A model generated the notes under the pieces. The model was not told the DNA's origin. It saw only the letters and a list, made by a program, of their open reading frames with translations, and did not search any database. From NCBI GenBank assembly GCA_016871535.1, contig VHCZ01000014.1, positions 1-49,074 on the forward strand: a DNA stretch of 49,074 nt, given 5' to 3'. Below, in pieces: positions 26,445-34,803 of the stretch (the stretch's first letter is position 1; the number at the start of each line of letters is the position of its first letter). The translations under genes and the position numbers were made by a program. The DNA is from Verrucomicrobiota bacterium (GTDB lineage: Bacteria > Verrucomicrobiota > Verrucomicrobiia > Limisphaerales > SIBE01).

Positions 26445-26512
26445 CCCCACAAATTCGGGCGGACCATGAATGCTTCTTTCTCAATTTGTGGTCCGCCCTG
26501 AATTTGAGGGGA
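26445..26512. repeat. Family E hairpin repeat
   Basis: CCCCACAAATTCGGGCGGACCA pairs with GTGGTCCGCCCTGAATTTGAGGGG. It lies 15 bases after the aspartyl protease stop, between convergent genes, and could terminate transcription. Confidence 0.88.
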
Positions 26513-26559
26513 GTTTCATGGGAAGCTGCGACGGTGCCACGCACACGGCCCATGCGCCT

Positions 26560-26635
26560 TCCCCTCCCAGGAGGGGACTCCGTCCGGTGCCGCAGGCTCA
26601 GTTCCCCTCCAAGGAGGGGCGAAGGGGTGGGTCAG
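26560..26635. repeat. CCCCTCC(A)GGAGGGG palindrome pair
   Basis: CCCCTCCCAGGAGGGG and CCCCTCCAAGGAGGGG, 26 bases apart. It is part of the 290-base gap between convergent genes, the rest of which shows nothing recognisable. Confidence 0.75.
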
Positions 26636-26721
26636 TTCGTTCCTGGAAAGCTTGCCGTCTCGCTCTTGCTTCGTTCCTCCTGTTCAGCCAAACACCAGTG
26701 TACACACTTTCCTCGCCGCGG

Positions 26722-28827
26722 TCAGCGATTGTCGGTAAGCGCACGGATCTTCTCCTCGATTTCCTCCACCTCAGATTGTGCCTCAGACAACGGCTTGCCT
26801 GACTTCATCCCAGGCCGGAGATGGCCGACGTGCGTGAGCCAGGCGTCCTTGAGCAAGCGTTGCCGTTGCTGAACCAGCTTCAGAATCTCAGCTCCGCGCG
26901 GATGCGAACCGAGCAATGCGCCTGGCAGGTCCTCCGCCACGATCTCTGCTGGAGCGCCGAAGTGCCGGAGGATTTCGCGAGCGATCAACCAGTGTCCCTG
27001 GCTGTTGATATGGACGCCATCGCCCGCCAGCTTGAAATCTGGCCGAGTCTGGCGCTCGGCCGCGATGAAGCGGTTCATCGGTCCATGAGCATCCACGACT
27101 TCCCAACCGTGCGCCCGCTGCGCAAGGAGCCATTCCGAATAGCGATCTAGCACTTCGTTGTAGCCTTCGTACGGAGAGCGGTATTCGGCCAGACCCGCAG
27201 GCAGCACTCGGCTCTTCAGCGGCAAGGAATCGAAAGTGGAGGGTGTGACGTGAACAATATAGGCGTCGCCGGCACCGCCACGTTCCCTGAGCATGCGCAT
27301 CCCATCCTGGAATTTTTTAAAGCGTTCCTCACTAGACGGATGGTAAATGCCATCGTTCATTCCGTAACACGCGACGATCAAATCCGGGCGCGCCTTTTCC
27401 AGAACGCGGCCAAACCTTTCGTGCAAGTAAGGGCGCGGGAATGCGCCGTTCGCGTGGCCCGGTTCCGAAAGGCCCGAGACGGTTTCGCTCGGTAACCCGA
27501 GATTGATGAACTCAACCTTCGCCTCCGGATAGTGCGTCCGCACGAAAGTCTCCACCCACTCGACGTACTCGCCTCCGTAAGTAATGCTGTCGCCTAGAAA
27601 AACCACTCGGCGCGCTTCCAGAAATCGCTTAAGCGCTGGAGATACTTCCGCGGCTGCCTTGACCGGGACCAGACGCACCTGCCGAATATCCATCACCGCG
27701 CCGGCTTGTTTCCGCCGCGGCTTTACAGCCAGGTCGTAAGTTCCTGCTTTTGCCAGTTCAACCCGCCCGAGACGCCGAGGCACGAAGTTCTGGAAATGGC
27801 CGGTATCTTCCACCACGAAAGCAAAGGATTTGCCCGCGACTTCGACTGCCACGTCGCTCCCGCCATGCCCTTTCCCGCAACCTTGCCAGACTTCGACGTC
27901 GAACATGCCCGGCTTCGTCACCGCGAATTCCCACTCCGCCCAGTCCTTCGGGTTCGTCCAATAGCCGAGGCAGTTTTTGTTCGTCGCTGGTTCGTAGCGC
28001 ATCATGACGCTGTGCGTGATGGCGTCTCGCGCGTGCAGCGAGATCTCGCCGGACGCGTCCTGGAAGATCGGTTTTCCTTCAGGCGCGGGATGAAGCGTCA
28101 CGGCCTTAAGGTTCATGACCGCAGCGCCGGTCATCTTCCTGCAACTCACGCGCACGATGAATGGTTCGGGCTTCGCGAGGTAAATCGAACCAAGACCAAG
28201 CGTTTGATAGCGATACCAACTGCCCGTGGCCGGACGAATCACGGTGAAATTCTGGCCCGCGATTTCAAACAGCAATTCGGTGTCGGCGCCGCCGTCAGCG
28301 GAGAACGCAACCTCAAGCGAGTACATTCCCCAGCGCGTCGGCTTGTAATTCCAACTCACCGATTCGCCGGTGTCCGTCCAGAAGCCGATGCGGTGATTCC
28401 CAGGGTGGGACTCCAGCCGGGCGCGCGTTCCGTGCACTTTCGCGTCGAGCGCCGAGAAGACGATTCGGCCGTCCGCGAATTGTTGGCTGCCCTCCGCCGT
28501 TTCCAGAAGAATGGTCGCTGGCAAAGTCGCAGGTGGTTTCGCGGGAAGCTCCACATGAAGCTGCGAGGCGTCCGCGTTGAAAACCCACTTCAAGGGCACG
28601 CGCTGGCGACCGTCAAGCAAACGCGCCGCAGTGATGTTTGGGAAAGCTGTGGGAAGCGAGAGTTTCCCGTCCGCAGGCCACCCGCGGGCTTCGGCCTGAA
28701 TCTGGCCGGTCGAGTTGGTTGCGAAAACAATCTTGCCCCAGGCAGGATCAGAAACGGCGGCCAGCGAAACCTCGGCTCGCAGAACTGAGAGCAGCAGGAG
28801 TATCAGAAGAGAACGAAAAACCGTCAC
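26722..28827 (-). CDS. Exported SGNH/GDSL hydrolase with N-terminal beta-sandwich domains
   Basis: 701 residues. A signal peptide (TVFRSLLILLLLSVLRAEVS) is followed by two beta-rich carbohydrate-binding-like domains, each with a WGMYSLEV- or PGMFDVEVW-like strand and a YRYQTLGLGSIYLAK or VPRRLGRVELAKAG strand. A SGNH hydrolase domain follows: nucleophile Ser in VVFLGDSITYGG, Gly block LGLPSETVSG, Asn block CYGMNDGIYHP, and the Asp/His pair in GDGVHINSQGHW. A charged helical C-terminal tail ends the protein. It probably deacylates polysaccharides. GTG 28827 is chosen because GGAG lies six bases before it and the signal peptide starts there. The longer in-frame start at 29040 runs through repeats. 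It lies directly downstream of the second sulfatase on the same strand. Confidence 0.85.
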   Translation of the reverse strand: MTVFRSLLILLLLSVLRAEVSLAAVSDPAWGKIVFATNSTGQIQAEARGWPADGKLSLPTAFPNITAARLLDGRQRVPLKWVFNADASQLHVELPAKPPATLPATILLETAEGSQQFADGRIVFSALDAKVHGTRARLESHPGNHRIGFWTDTGESVSWNYKPTRWGMYSLEVAFSADGGADTELLFEIAGQNFTVIRPATGSWYRYQTLGLGSIYLAKPEPFIVRVSCRKMTGAAVMNLKAVTLHPAPEGKPIFQDASGEISLHARDAITHSVMMRYEPATNKNCLGYWTNPKDWAEWEFAVTKPGMFDVEVWQGCGKGHGGSDVAVEVAGKSFAFVVEDTGHFQNFVPRRLGRVELAKAGTYDLAVKPRRKQAGAVMDIRQVRLVPVKAAAEVSPALKRFLEARRVVFLGDSITYGGEYVEWVETFVRTHYPEAKVEFINLGLPSETVSGLSEPGHANGAFPRPYLHERFGRVLEKARPDLIVACYGMNDGIYHPSSEERFKKFQDGMRMLRERGGAGDAYIVHVTPSTFDSLPLKSRVLPAGLAEYRSPYEGYNEVLDRYSEWLLAQRAHGWEVVDAHGPMNRFIAAERQTRPDFKLAGDGVHINSQGHWLIAREILRHFGAPAEIVAEDLPGALLGSHPRGAEILKLVQQRQRLLKDAWLTHVGHLRPGMKSGKPLSEAQSEVEEIEEKIRALTDNR

Positions 28828-28840
28828 GCGCGTCTCCAAC

Positions 28841-29023
28841 GTAGGGCAGGCATCCTGCCTGCCTCCGGCCGACAATTGACTTGGAACAGGAGCAAACGAA
28901 GGGAACAGAGGCCAAAACTTGTGCCCGGTTGATCTCGGTTTCCTCTGTGTGCTCCTGTTCGGACCTGGAAAGACACGGCCTCGCTCCTCGACGGAGGCAG
29001 GCTGGAAGCTTGCCCTACTTTGA
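28841..29023. repeat. Two family G palindromes flanking a GAACAGGAGC inverted repeat
   Basis: 28841-28866 and 29003-29023 are family G units. Between them GGAACAGGAGC (28883) pairs with GCTCCTGTTC (28951), with CACAGAGG-like inner arms. This is the whole of the gap between the SGNH hydrolase and second sulfatase genes. Confidence 0.75.
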
Positions 29024-29053
29024 GTCCAGTGTTCGCTCATGGCCGAGAGTCCT

Positions 29054-30442
29054 TCAAGGTTTGTAGTGTGGATTTGCCACCGGCATTTGCGCGCCGATTT
29101 CTTTGCGCCAGGCGGCGAGTTGATTTTGCAGGCGCTGCGCGACTTCGGGGTGATCGGCAGCCAGTTCTTGCTGCTCGCCTGGATCGCGCTTCAGATTGAA
29201 AAGTTCCAGACGGCCATCCTCGAAAAACTCGATCAACTTGAAATCGCCTTGCCGGATCGCTCCATAGGGCGTTGCGCCGCCGGGATGATAATGCGGGTAA
29301 TGCCAGTAAAGGGCCTCGCGCTCCAGCGCCGCCGCGCCCGACACCAACGGAACGAGGCTGCGGCCATCGGATGGGTGATCGAGCGGCCTCTTCGCGCCTG
29401 CGATTTCGAGGAGCGTGGGAAAGAGATCGATGCTCATGACCGGCGCTTCGCAAATCGCGCCGGCCTTTGCGCGGTTCGGCCAGTGGATGAGCAACGGCAC
29501 GCGGACGCCGCCTTCGTAGGGCGAGCCTTTGCCGGATCGGAGGGGCGCGTTGCTCGTCGGCGCGTTCTTTCCGTCCAAGATCAACCCGCCATTGTCGGAA
29601 GTAAAAATGAGAACCGTGCGGTCGCTCAGTTTGAGTTCGTCCAGTTTCGAGCGGATGCGGCCCAGCGCGTCATCGACGCTTTCAAGAAGCGCGGCATAAG
29701 TGGCGTTGCGTTGCGGCGCGTCGGGTTTGGCTTTGGCGCGGTATTTCGCGACGACGCCGGGTTTGCCGGCAATGGGCTGGTGAACCGCGTAATGCGGCAG
29801 GTAAATGAAAAACGGACGGGCGCGGTTGGCTTCGATGAACCGGCAAGCTTCGGCAGCTTCGCGATCCGTCAGGAATTCGCCCGGCGGTCCGTCGGGCAGC
29901 GTCTGAATTTTATACGGCGAAACGTAGCTGGGCGGTTGCCCGCGGTCCGTGCCGCCGATGTTCGCATCGAAACCTTGCTGCTCCGGATAGAATTTGGGTC
30001 CGCCAAGATGCCATTTGCCGATGGAGATGGTGGCGTAGCCAGCCGACTTGAGCGCTTTGGCAAGATTCCATTCGTTCGTCGCCAGGTGCTGCGTCCAGTC
30101 GGGAACGCGCAGTTTTGCCTCCGGCCGTTTGTGTCCCGGAATCCAGTCCGTAATGTGGAGGCGCGCGGGAGATTTGCCGGTGAGAAGACTCGCGCGCGTC
30201 GGTGAGCAAACGGTGCAAGCGGAATATGCCTGCGTGAACCGGACGCCTTCGCGCGCGAGGCGATCAATGTTCGGCGTCTCGTGAAACGTGCTTCCATAGC
30301 AGCCAAGGTCGGCCCACCCTAGATCGTCCACCAGAATCAGAATGATATTGGGAGGCCGGTATGCCGCAGCCTGGGCCCGCGCAAGACCCGCCAATTGACA
30401 AACGACGGTGAAGAGCAGGACGGCCCGCAGAGTTGATTGCAT
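29054..30442 (-). CDS. Exported sulfatase (second)
   Basis: 462 residues with a signal peptide (RAVLLFTVVCQLAGLARA). The formylglycine site is C79-S-P-T-R in CTVCSPTRASLLTGK. Metal ligands are in IILILVDDLGWADLGCYG and IFTSDNGGLIL, with WHLGGP and HYAVHQPI histidines typical of S1 sulfatases. Different from the first sulfatase in substrate-binding loops, so the two probably act on different sulfate esters. ATG 30442 begins the signal peptide; the frame is open much further upstream but overlaps the DapA-family gene. The gene starts 62 bases after that gene's stop on the same strand, so cotranscription is plausible. Confidence 0.92.
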   Translation of the reverse strand: MQSTLRAVLLFTVVCQLAGLARAQAAAYRPPNIILILVDDLGWADLGCYGSTFHETPNIDRLAREGVRFTQAYSACTVCSPTRASLLTGKSPARLHITDWIPGHKRPEAKLRVPDWTQHLATNEWNLAKALKSAGYATISIGKWHLGGPKFYPEQQGFDANIGGTDRGQPPSYVSPYKIQTLPDGPPGEFLTDREAAEACRFIEANRARPFFIYLPHYAVHQPIAGKPGVVAKYRAKAKPDAPQRNATYAALLESVDDALGRIRSKLDELKLSDRTVLIFTSDNGGLILDGKNAPTSNAPLRSGKGSPYEGGVRVPLLIHWPNRAKAGAICEAPVMSIDLFPTLLEIAGAKRPLDHPSDGRSLVPLVSGAAALEREALYWHYPHYHPGGATPYGAIRQGDFKLIEFFEDGRLELFNLKRDPGEQQELAADHPEVAQRLQNQLAAWRKEIGAQMPVANPHYKP

Positions 30443-30504
30443 CCAAAGTTTCTCGGCGGTCTCACCCTGGTCCTTGACCGAATGGCAACCCCAGAACAAC
30501 GCCT

Positions 30505-31434
30505 TCATTTGCGCGATGGGATTTTCGGACGCAGCGCGATGCCGTCGCGGATGATCTTCAAAATCTGTTTGCGTTCCTCTCCCGCCAGCGGCAAGCGCGG
30601 CGGGCGCACCCACTCGCTTCCCAGGCCGCACTCCTGCACCGCGAGCTTGATGTATTGAACGAACTTCGGATGCGTGTCCAAATGCAGCAGCGGCGTGAAC
30701 CAGCGATAGATCTCTCGCGCCTTGTCCCATTCGCCGCGGCGGGTCAGTTCCCAAAAATACTGATTCTCGCGAGGGAAGGCGAGTCCCACGCCGGCGACCC
30801 ACCCGTCGATCCCGATGATGGCGCATTCGAGCGCAAGATCATCGACTCCGGTGAAGAGGGCGTAGCGCTCTCCCACCGTGTTGTGCAGGTCGGTGATCCG
30901 GCGCGTGTTGGCCGAGCTTTCCTTGAGCGCGACGAAATTTTTCTGGTCCGCGAGGGTGGCGAACATCTCCGGCGTAATGTCGTTCCCGTAACTGATGGGA
31001 TTGTTGTAAATCATGATCGGCAGCCCGGTCGCTCTGGCCACGGTGCGGAAATAAACGAGCGTCTCGCGCGGGTCGGGGGATTTATAGACCATCGGCGGCA
31101 TGAGCATGAAACCGTCGGCGCCGAGCTTCTCGCAATCGCGAACGTGACGGCACGCGCCGGTTGCGCTCGTTTCGGCCACGCCGCTCAGGACCGGCACGCG
31201 GCCATCGACGGTTTTTACGGTGGCTTCGACTACGCGCCGCTTTTCATCGGGATCCAGCGACTGATTTTCGCCGAGAGATCCCAGCATAATCACGCCGGTG
31301 ACGCCGGATTTCAGGAGCACTTCGACGTGGCGGGCGGTGCCGTGGAGATCGAGGGAGCCGTCCTTCTTCATTTGCGTCGTGACGGCGGGGAAGACGCCTT
31401 GCCAGTATGGTTTCACGGCGTCGAGTGTAGTCAC
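30505..31434 (-). CDS. DapA-family lyase, probably pyrroline-4-hydroxy-2-carboxylate deaminase
   Basis: 309-residue TIM-barrel class I aldolase-type protein. The Schiff-base lysine is K171 in VALKESSANTRRI and the conserved tyrosine Y143 is in MIYNNPISYG. The N-terminal WQGVFPAVTTQ and VIMLGSLGENQSL signatures are closer to the hydroxyproline-pathway deaminase than to DapA or NanA (family judgement from memory). That enzyme turns pyrroline-4-hydroxy-2-carboxylate into alpha-ketoglutarate semialdehyde. With the epimerase and the FAD dehydrogenase in the same 10 kb it completes three of four steps; the semialdehyde dehydrogenase is not seen. GTG start 24 bases after the CvpA gene stop. Another keto-acid lyase role cannot be excluded. 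Confidence 0.85.
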   Translation of the reverse strand: MTTLDAVKPYWQGVFPAVTTQMKKDGSLDLHGTARHVEVLLKSGVTGVIMLGSLGENQSLDPDEKRRVVEATVKTVDGRVPVLSGVAETSATGACRHVRDCEKLGADGFMLMPPMVYKSPDPRETLVYFRTVARATGLPIMIYNNPISYGNDITPEMFATLADQKNFVALKESSANTRRITDLHNTVGERYALFTGVDDLALECAIIGIDGWVAGVGLAFPRENQYFWELTRRGEWDKAREIYRWFTPLLHLDTHPKFVQYIKLAVQECGLGSEWVRPPRLPLAGEERKQILKIIRDGIALRPKIPSRK

Positions 31435-31458
31435 CTCGAACCGTTTGTCATGGCCGAA

Positions 31459-32103
31459 TCATTTTCCCATCACCTCATCCACCGCCCGTTCGCGGCGGCG
31501 GGTGACGCTTTCGCGTTTCACCAGGTATCGATTAGGCGGCGTGGCGGCGATCAATTGCTCGTTCAAATACTTTTTGACGGCGCGGCCAACGGCGGATTTC
31601 TCGAAGACCGATTGCTGGAGCAAGCCGAGGGTCGGAAAGGTGATGCTGCCGAAATTCTCGCGCTGCATTTTGGCTTCGGCAGCCAATTGGTCCGGGCTGA
31701 TGTATCGCGCGTGGAGCATCGCGAAAGCCACCATCACGATGCAGCCAAACCGGGCGGCGCCCGCCGCCATGCCCAGGTAGAATTCGAGACGGCCAAAGAT
31801 GTCGCTGGCCACCAGTTTCTCGCCGACGATTCGTTTGAGCCAACTGAAGAAAAGGACGTGGCCCAGCAGGATGCCCAGATAGACAATGAGGTAGGCCGGC
31901 AACAGGCTCAGGTTCGTGTACTCGGCGAGGAATTTGCCAAACGGCTCGTAATACAGCGCGCCCACCGCCACGATCGCCAGCCACTGGAAAACCGGCAGGA
32001 GTTCCTCTGACATCCCCTTCTTCCGGCCGATCAACGCCCCGACCAGCAGGGCGGCAACTACGACCAGATCAACCCAGTTGAATGGCACGTTTGGCAGATT
32101 CAT
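31459..32103 (-). CDS. CvpA family membrane protein
   Basis: 214 residues with the colicin V production protein pattern. The N-terminus NWVDLVVVAALLVGALIGRK is followed by GMSEELLPVFQWLAIVAVGALY, LLPAYLIVYLGILLGHVLFF and a fourth hydrophobic helix AAGAARFGCIVMVAFAML. The C-terminal third is soluble and basic. Members are linked to envelope homeostasis; the molecular role is not settled. It lies between the TPR lipoprotein gene (272 bases away, with only AT-rich spacer) and the DapA-family gene (24 bases), all on the minus strand. Confidence 0.82.
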   Translation of the reverse strand: MNLPNVPFNWVDLVVVAALLVGALIGRKKGMSEELLPVFQWLAIVAVGALYYEPFGKFLAEYTNLSLLPAYLIVYLGILLGHVLFFSWLKRIVGEKLVASDIFGRLEFYLGMAAGAARFGCIVMVAFAMLHARYISPDQLAAEAKMQRENFGSITFPTLGLLQQSVFEKSAVGRAVKKYLNEQLIAATPPNRYLVKRESVTRRRERAVDEVMGK

Positions 32104-32375
32104 CGTTCACGCGAGGGCCGGCCGGGCCTGGCAGAACCGCAACCGAATTCGTCAAAACGTTAGAAAGTTAAATCGCTAAATCGCTTAATGGGCCGAAAAA
32201 TTTGATCGCCGCTTACAAGCAATTTCGACCGCAAGATAGAGTGCCACGATCCGGCAGAGTCGCAATCATTGTCGTTAGAGCGTTAAATCTTCGATTGCGC
32301 CAAGCGAATTGCCTGGACGAAAAGTTTGCGCAGTCCACGCGACTGCCTTAGAGCAGGCGACGTGCCGTGGCAGCA

Positions 32376-34316
32376 TCAAGGATGAGCGGCGAGCCAGTAG
32401 CGGATCGCGGCCGCTTCGGGATGCGCCGGATTGAGCCGCAGCACACGCCGATAATGTTCGCGCGCGGAATCGATCTGAGCCAGCCGTTCGGCCTGGACTT
32501 TCGCCAGCGCGAAGTGAGCCCGGTCATTGTCTGAGTGGTCCGTGAGCACCTTTTCGAGCTCATTTGCGGCATCAAGATAGAATCCGGCGCGCTCCAAGGC
32601 CAACGCGAAGTTGTAACGCGCGTCCGCGGAGCCGGCATCGAGCGCCAGGGCATACTCGCAAGCCAGAAGCGATTGTCCCAAATCCTTCACATCGAAGGCC
32701 GCCAGCCCCAGATTGAAGTGAGCATCGAAGTAACTTGGGTCGAATTTGATCGCTGCCCGGTAGGCCTCGATGGCTGACGTCAACCTCCGCTCCCGGTGCG
32801 CTCTCAAACCTTGCGCGAAAAATGGTTCCGCCTGTGCGCGATCTCCCGCTGCAGGTCTCGCCGGGGACCGATACGGGTAGCGCGGCACCGGCGGCGGTTG
32901 CGGGCGCGGGTTCACGGCCGGCGCGGGCGGGGGCGCGTAACGGACGGGCCGATTCTCGGTCTCGCGAGTTGCGCGCTCCTGCGCTGCCGGCTCGCGCTCG
33001 GCGGCTGTCGCCGCAGCGCTTTTTCTTCCGAACCAGCCGCGCGGGTCCAGTTTGTCGAGCACTCGGCGAGCGGCGCTCTTGGGTTTTTCCCGGAGCGCGA
33101 CGGACCGGATTAAAGGCGCGGAAGGCGATTCTTCTGGCACAGTTTGCGGCGTTGCGGCCAACAGCGTATTGGTTGCGGGCGGCGTCGGCGGCGGTTCCGG
33201 GGTGACATCTTGGGGCAACTTCGGGGCAAAATCGTTGCTCAGCGTGACGACTTCGATTCTCGGAAGCGGTTCTTCCCTGAGCTCGCCGGAGGGCGGAGCG
33301 ATGGGCGTGGAGGACGCGATCGGCGGAGTGCCCGGCTTTGCGTCTGTGGCCGGCCGTTCCAGCGATGCGTTTGATTTTGGAGGAGAAGTTTTCGATTGCG
33401 GCAGCGCTGAAGCCACCAGAGTCGGCGGCGGACTTGTGGTGGCACGCGGCGGCGCCGGAGCATTGCTCAAAGCAACTTTCGCCTGGGCGAGATTCGTCAG
33501 CGCGGGAGGAGGGTTCGTGTGAACCAGCCGCGGTGGAGGATTCAGTTCGGCTTCGATCTGCCGGATGATCTCTTCGACGGCCAAAGAATCGGGCGGGCGA
33601 GGTTTGAGTTCCACGTATTCGCGATACTTGCGCAAGGCGAGCAAGCGATTCTGCGGGTGATAAGTGACGGCGAGGTTCAAGAGCGCCGGCGCGTAGTTGG
33701 GTTGTTTTTCGAGGGCCGTGTTGAAGAAGGTGAGCGCTTCGCGCAGGCGTTTCCGTTGAATTTGAATCAGTCCCAGTCCGTTCAGCGCTTCCGGCAAGGC
33801 CGGGTTCAACTGCAGCGCGGTCTGATAAGATTTCTCCGCCGCATCGAACTGCCGCGTGCGGAGATACGCTGAAGCCAGTTTCAACCAGGCAGGGGCGGTT
33901 TTGGGTTCGAGCACGGTGTACGCGCTCAGTTCCGCGATGGCGGCGGGAAAATTGTTCAGATCGAAGTGAAGGCAGCCCAGATTGAAGCGCGTGACGGCCA
34001 GGTTCGGATTGAGCCGCAGCGCTTGCTGATAAGCCTGGACGGCCTCATTGGGCTGGCCGGCTTGATGATAAGCCAAACCGAGATGATTCCAGGCGCGCGG
34101 TTGCGCGGACTCCGCGAGGAGTTCGGTCGCGATCTTGAGCTGTTCAATCGCGGGAGCGAATTTGCCCTGGCGCAACAAGCGGTCGCCTTCCAGGAACGCA
34201 CGGGTGCCGGGCGGGCTGCACCCGATGACGAGACTGATCGCGCCCATCGCCACGCAGCACAGCACTGCGACCGAGCCCCAATTTTTTGTGGCGAGCATCA
34301 TCCACGGTGGTAGCAT
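32376..34316 (-). CDS. TPR-repeat lipoprotein
   Basis: 646 residues. The N-terminus is a lipoprotein signal with lipobox LVIG-C33 followed by SPPGT. About five or six tetratricopeptide repeats follow (for example YQQALRLNPNLAVTRFNLGC and YQTALQLNPALPEALNGLGL). A Pro/Ala/Thr-rich low-complexity linker lies at roughly 260-500, with a basic patch (KLDPRGWFGRK). A second TPR block (about 510-640) ends at the C-terminus. It is probably anchored in a membrane and serves as a protein-protein scaffold. ATG 34316 or the internal ATG codons at residues 6-7 may be used. No close functional clue from neighbours. Confidence 0.85.
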   Translation of the reverse strand: MLPPWMMLATKNWGSVAVLCCVAMGAISLVIGCSPPGTRAFLEGDRLLRQGKFAPAIEQLKIATELLAESAQPRAWNHLGLAYHQAGQPNEAVQAYQQALRLNPNLAVTRFNLGCLHFDLNNFPAAIAELSAYTVLEPKTAPAWLKLASAYLRTRQFDAAEKSYQTALQLNPALPEALNGLGLIQIQRKRLREALTFFNTALEKQPNYAPALLNLAVTYHPQNRLLALRKYREYVELKPRPPDSLAVEEIIRQIEAELNPPPRLVHTNPPPALTNLAQAKVALSNAPAPPRATTSPPPTLVASALPQSKTSPPKSNASLERPATDAKPGTPPIASSTPIAPPSGELREEPLPRIEVVTLSNDFAPKLPQDVTPEPPPTPPATNTLLAATPQTVPEESPSAPLIRSVALREKPKSAARRVLDKLDPRGWFGRKSAAATAAEREPAAQERATRETENRPVRYAPPPAPAVNPRPQPPPVPRYPYRSPARPAAGDRAQAEPFFAQGLRAHRERRLTSAIEAYRAAIKFDPSYFDAHFNLGLAAFDVKDLGQSLLACEYALALDAGSADARYNFALALERAGFYLDAANELEKVLTDHSDNDRAHFALAKVQAERLAQIDSAREHYRRVLRLNPAHPEAAAIRYWLAAHP

Positions 34317-34424
34317 TCGCCGCTCGGCGCGTCAAGAAACGCGCTGTTCCATGGCAGCAAGCAACATCATGAGACGGACCGCGGCATTCAGGCTGCTTGA
34401 ACAAACTCCCGGGCGTGCACTGGT

Positions 34425-34509
34425 GGTAAGGACGCGTTCCACCGCGTCCCTGAAATTGTCTTTTCGATGGCTCAGTAAAGTCAGGGACGGAGTGGAATCC
34501 GTCCCTACC
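34425..34509. repeat. Family B palindromic repeat, intergenic copy
   Basis: GGTAAGGACGCGTTCCACCGCG... to AGTGGAATCCGTCCCTACC. Full-length reference copy for the one inside the epimerase gene. It abuts the TIR element at 34513. Confidence 0.92.
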
Positions 34510-34512
34510 TTA

Positions 34513-34784
34513 AGAACCTGTCTGAAAATTATGAGGGGCGCTGCGGCAAGGGATTTTGGCCGTGGCCAAGGCGGCGAGGTCCGAGCATCCCCGCCACGGG
34601 CTGTGAGGACCGAGCCAACGAAGGCCACGGCCAAAAGACCTGCCGCCCGGAGGGTTTTCGCGCAAAGGGCCTTCTGGCTTCGTTGCTCCTCAGTCGAAGA
34701 TCCACCAGGGATATTCTCCTTCGTTGCGCCTGATACGGCCCTTTGCGCGAAAACAGCGCCCCTCAGAATTTTCAGACAGGCTCT
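34513..34784. mobile_element. 272-bp non-coding element with 31-bp terminal inverted repeats (MITE-like)
   Basis: The left end AGAACCTGTCTGAAAATTAT... (34513-34543) and the right end ...AATTTTCAGACAGGCTCT (34754-34784) match inversely at 29 of 31 positions. The interior has a GGCCGTGGCC/GGCCACGGCC hairpin and no protein-like frame. A partial copy of its right half starts at 48945, and an inner piece lies at 1-97. No transposase is encoded. Outside the ends the bases ACCTTA and TAAGGT extend the symmetry, so no clean target-site duplication can be assigned. Confidence 0.85.
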
Positions 34785-34803
34785 AAGGTTCTACATCGGA
34801 ACG

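Noticed and set aside
30655-32010. 451-codon plus-strand open frame
   Set aside because: Antisense to the DapA-family and CvpA genes.
34135-34803. Upstream extension of the DUF362 frame
   Set aside because: This part is antisense to the TPR gene, then runs through a family B repeat and the TIR element; it has no family character.
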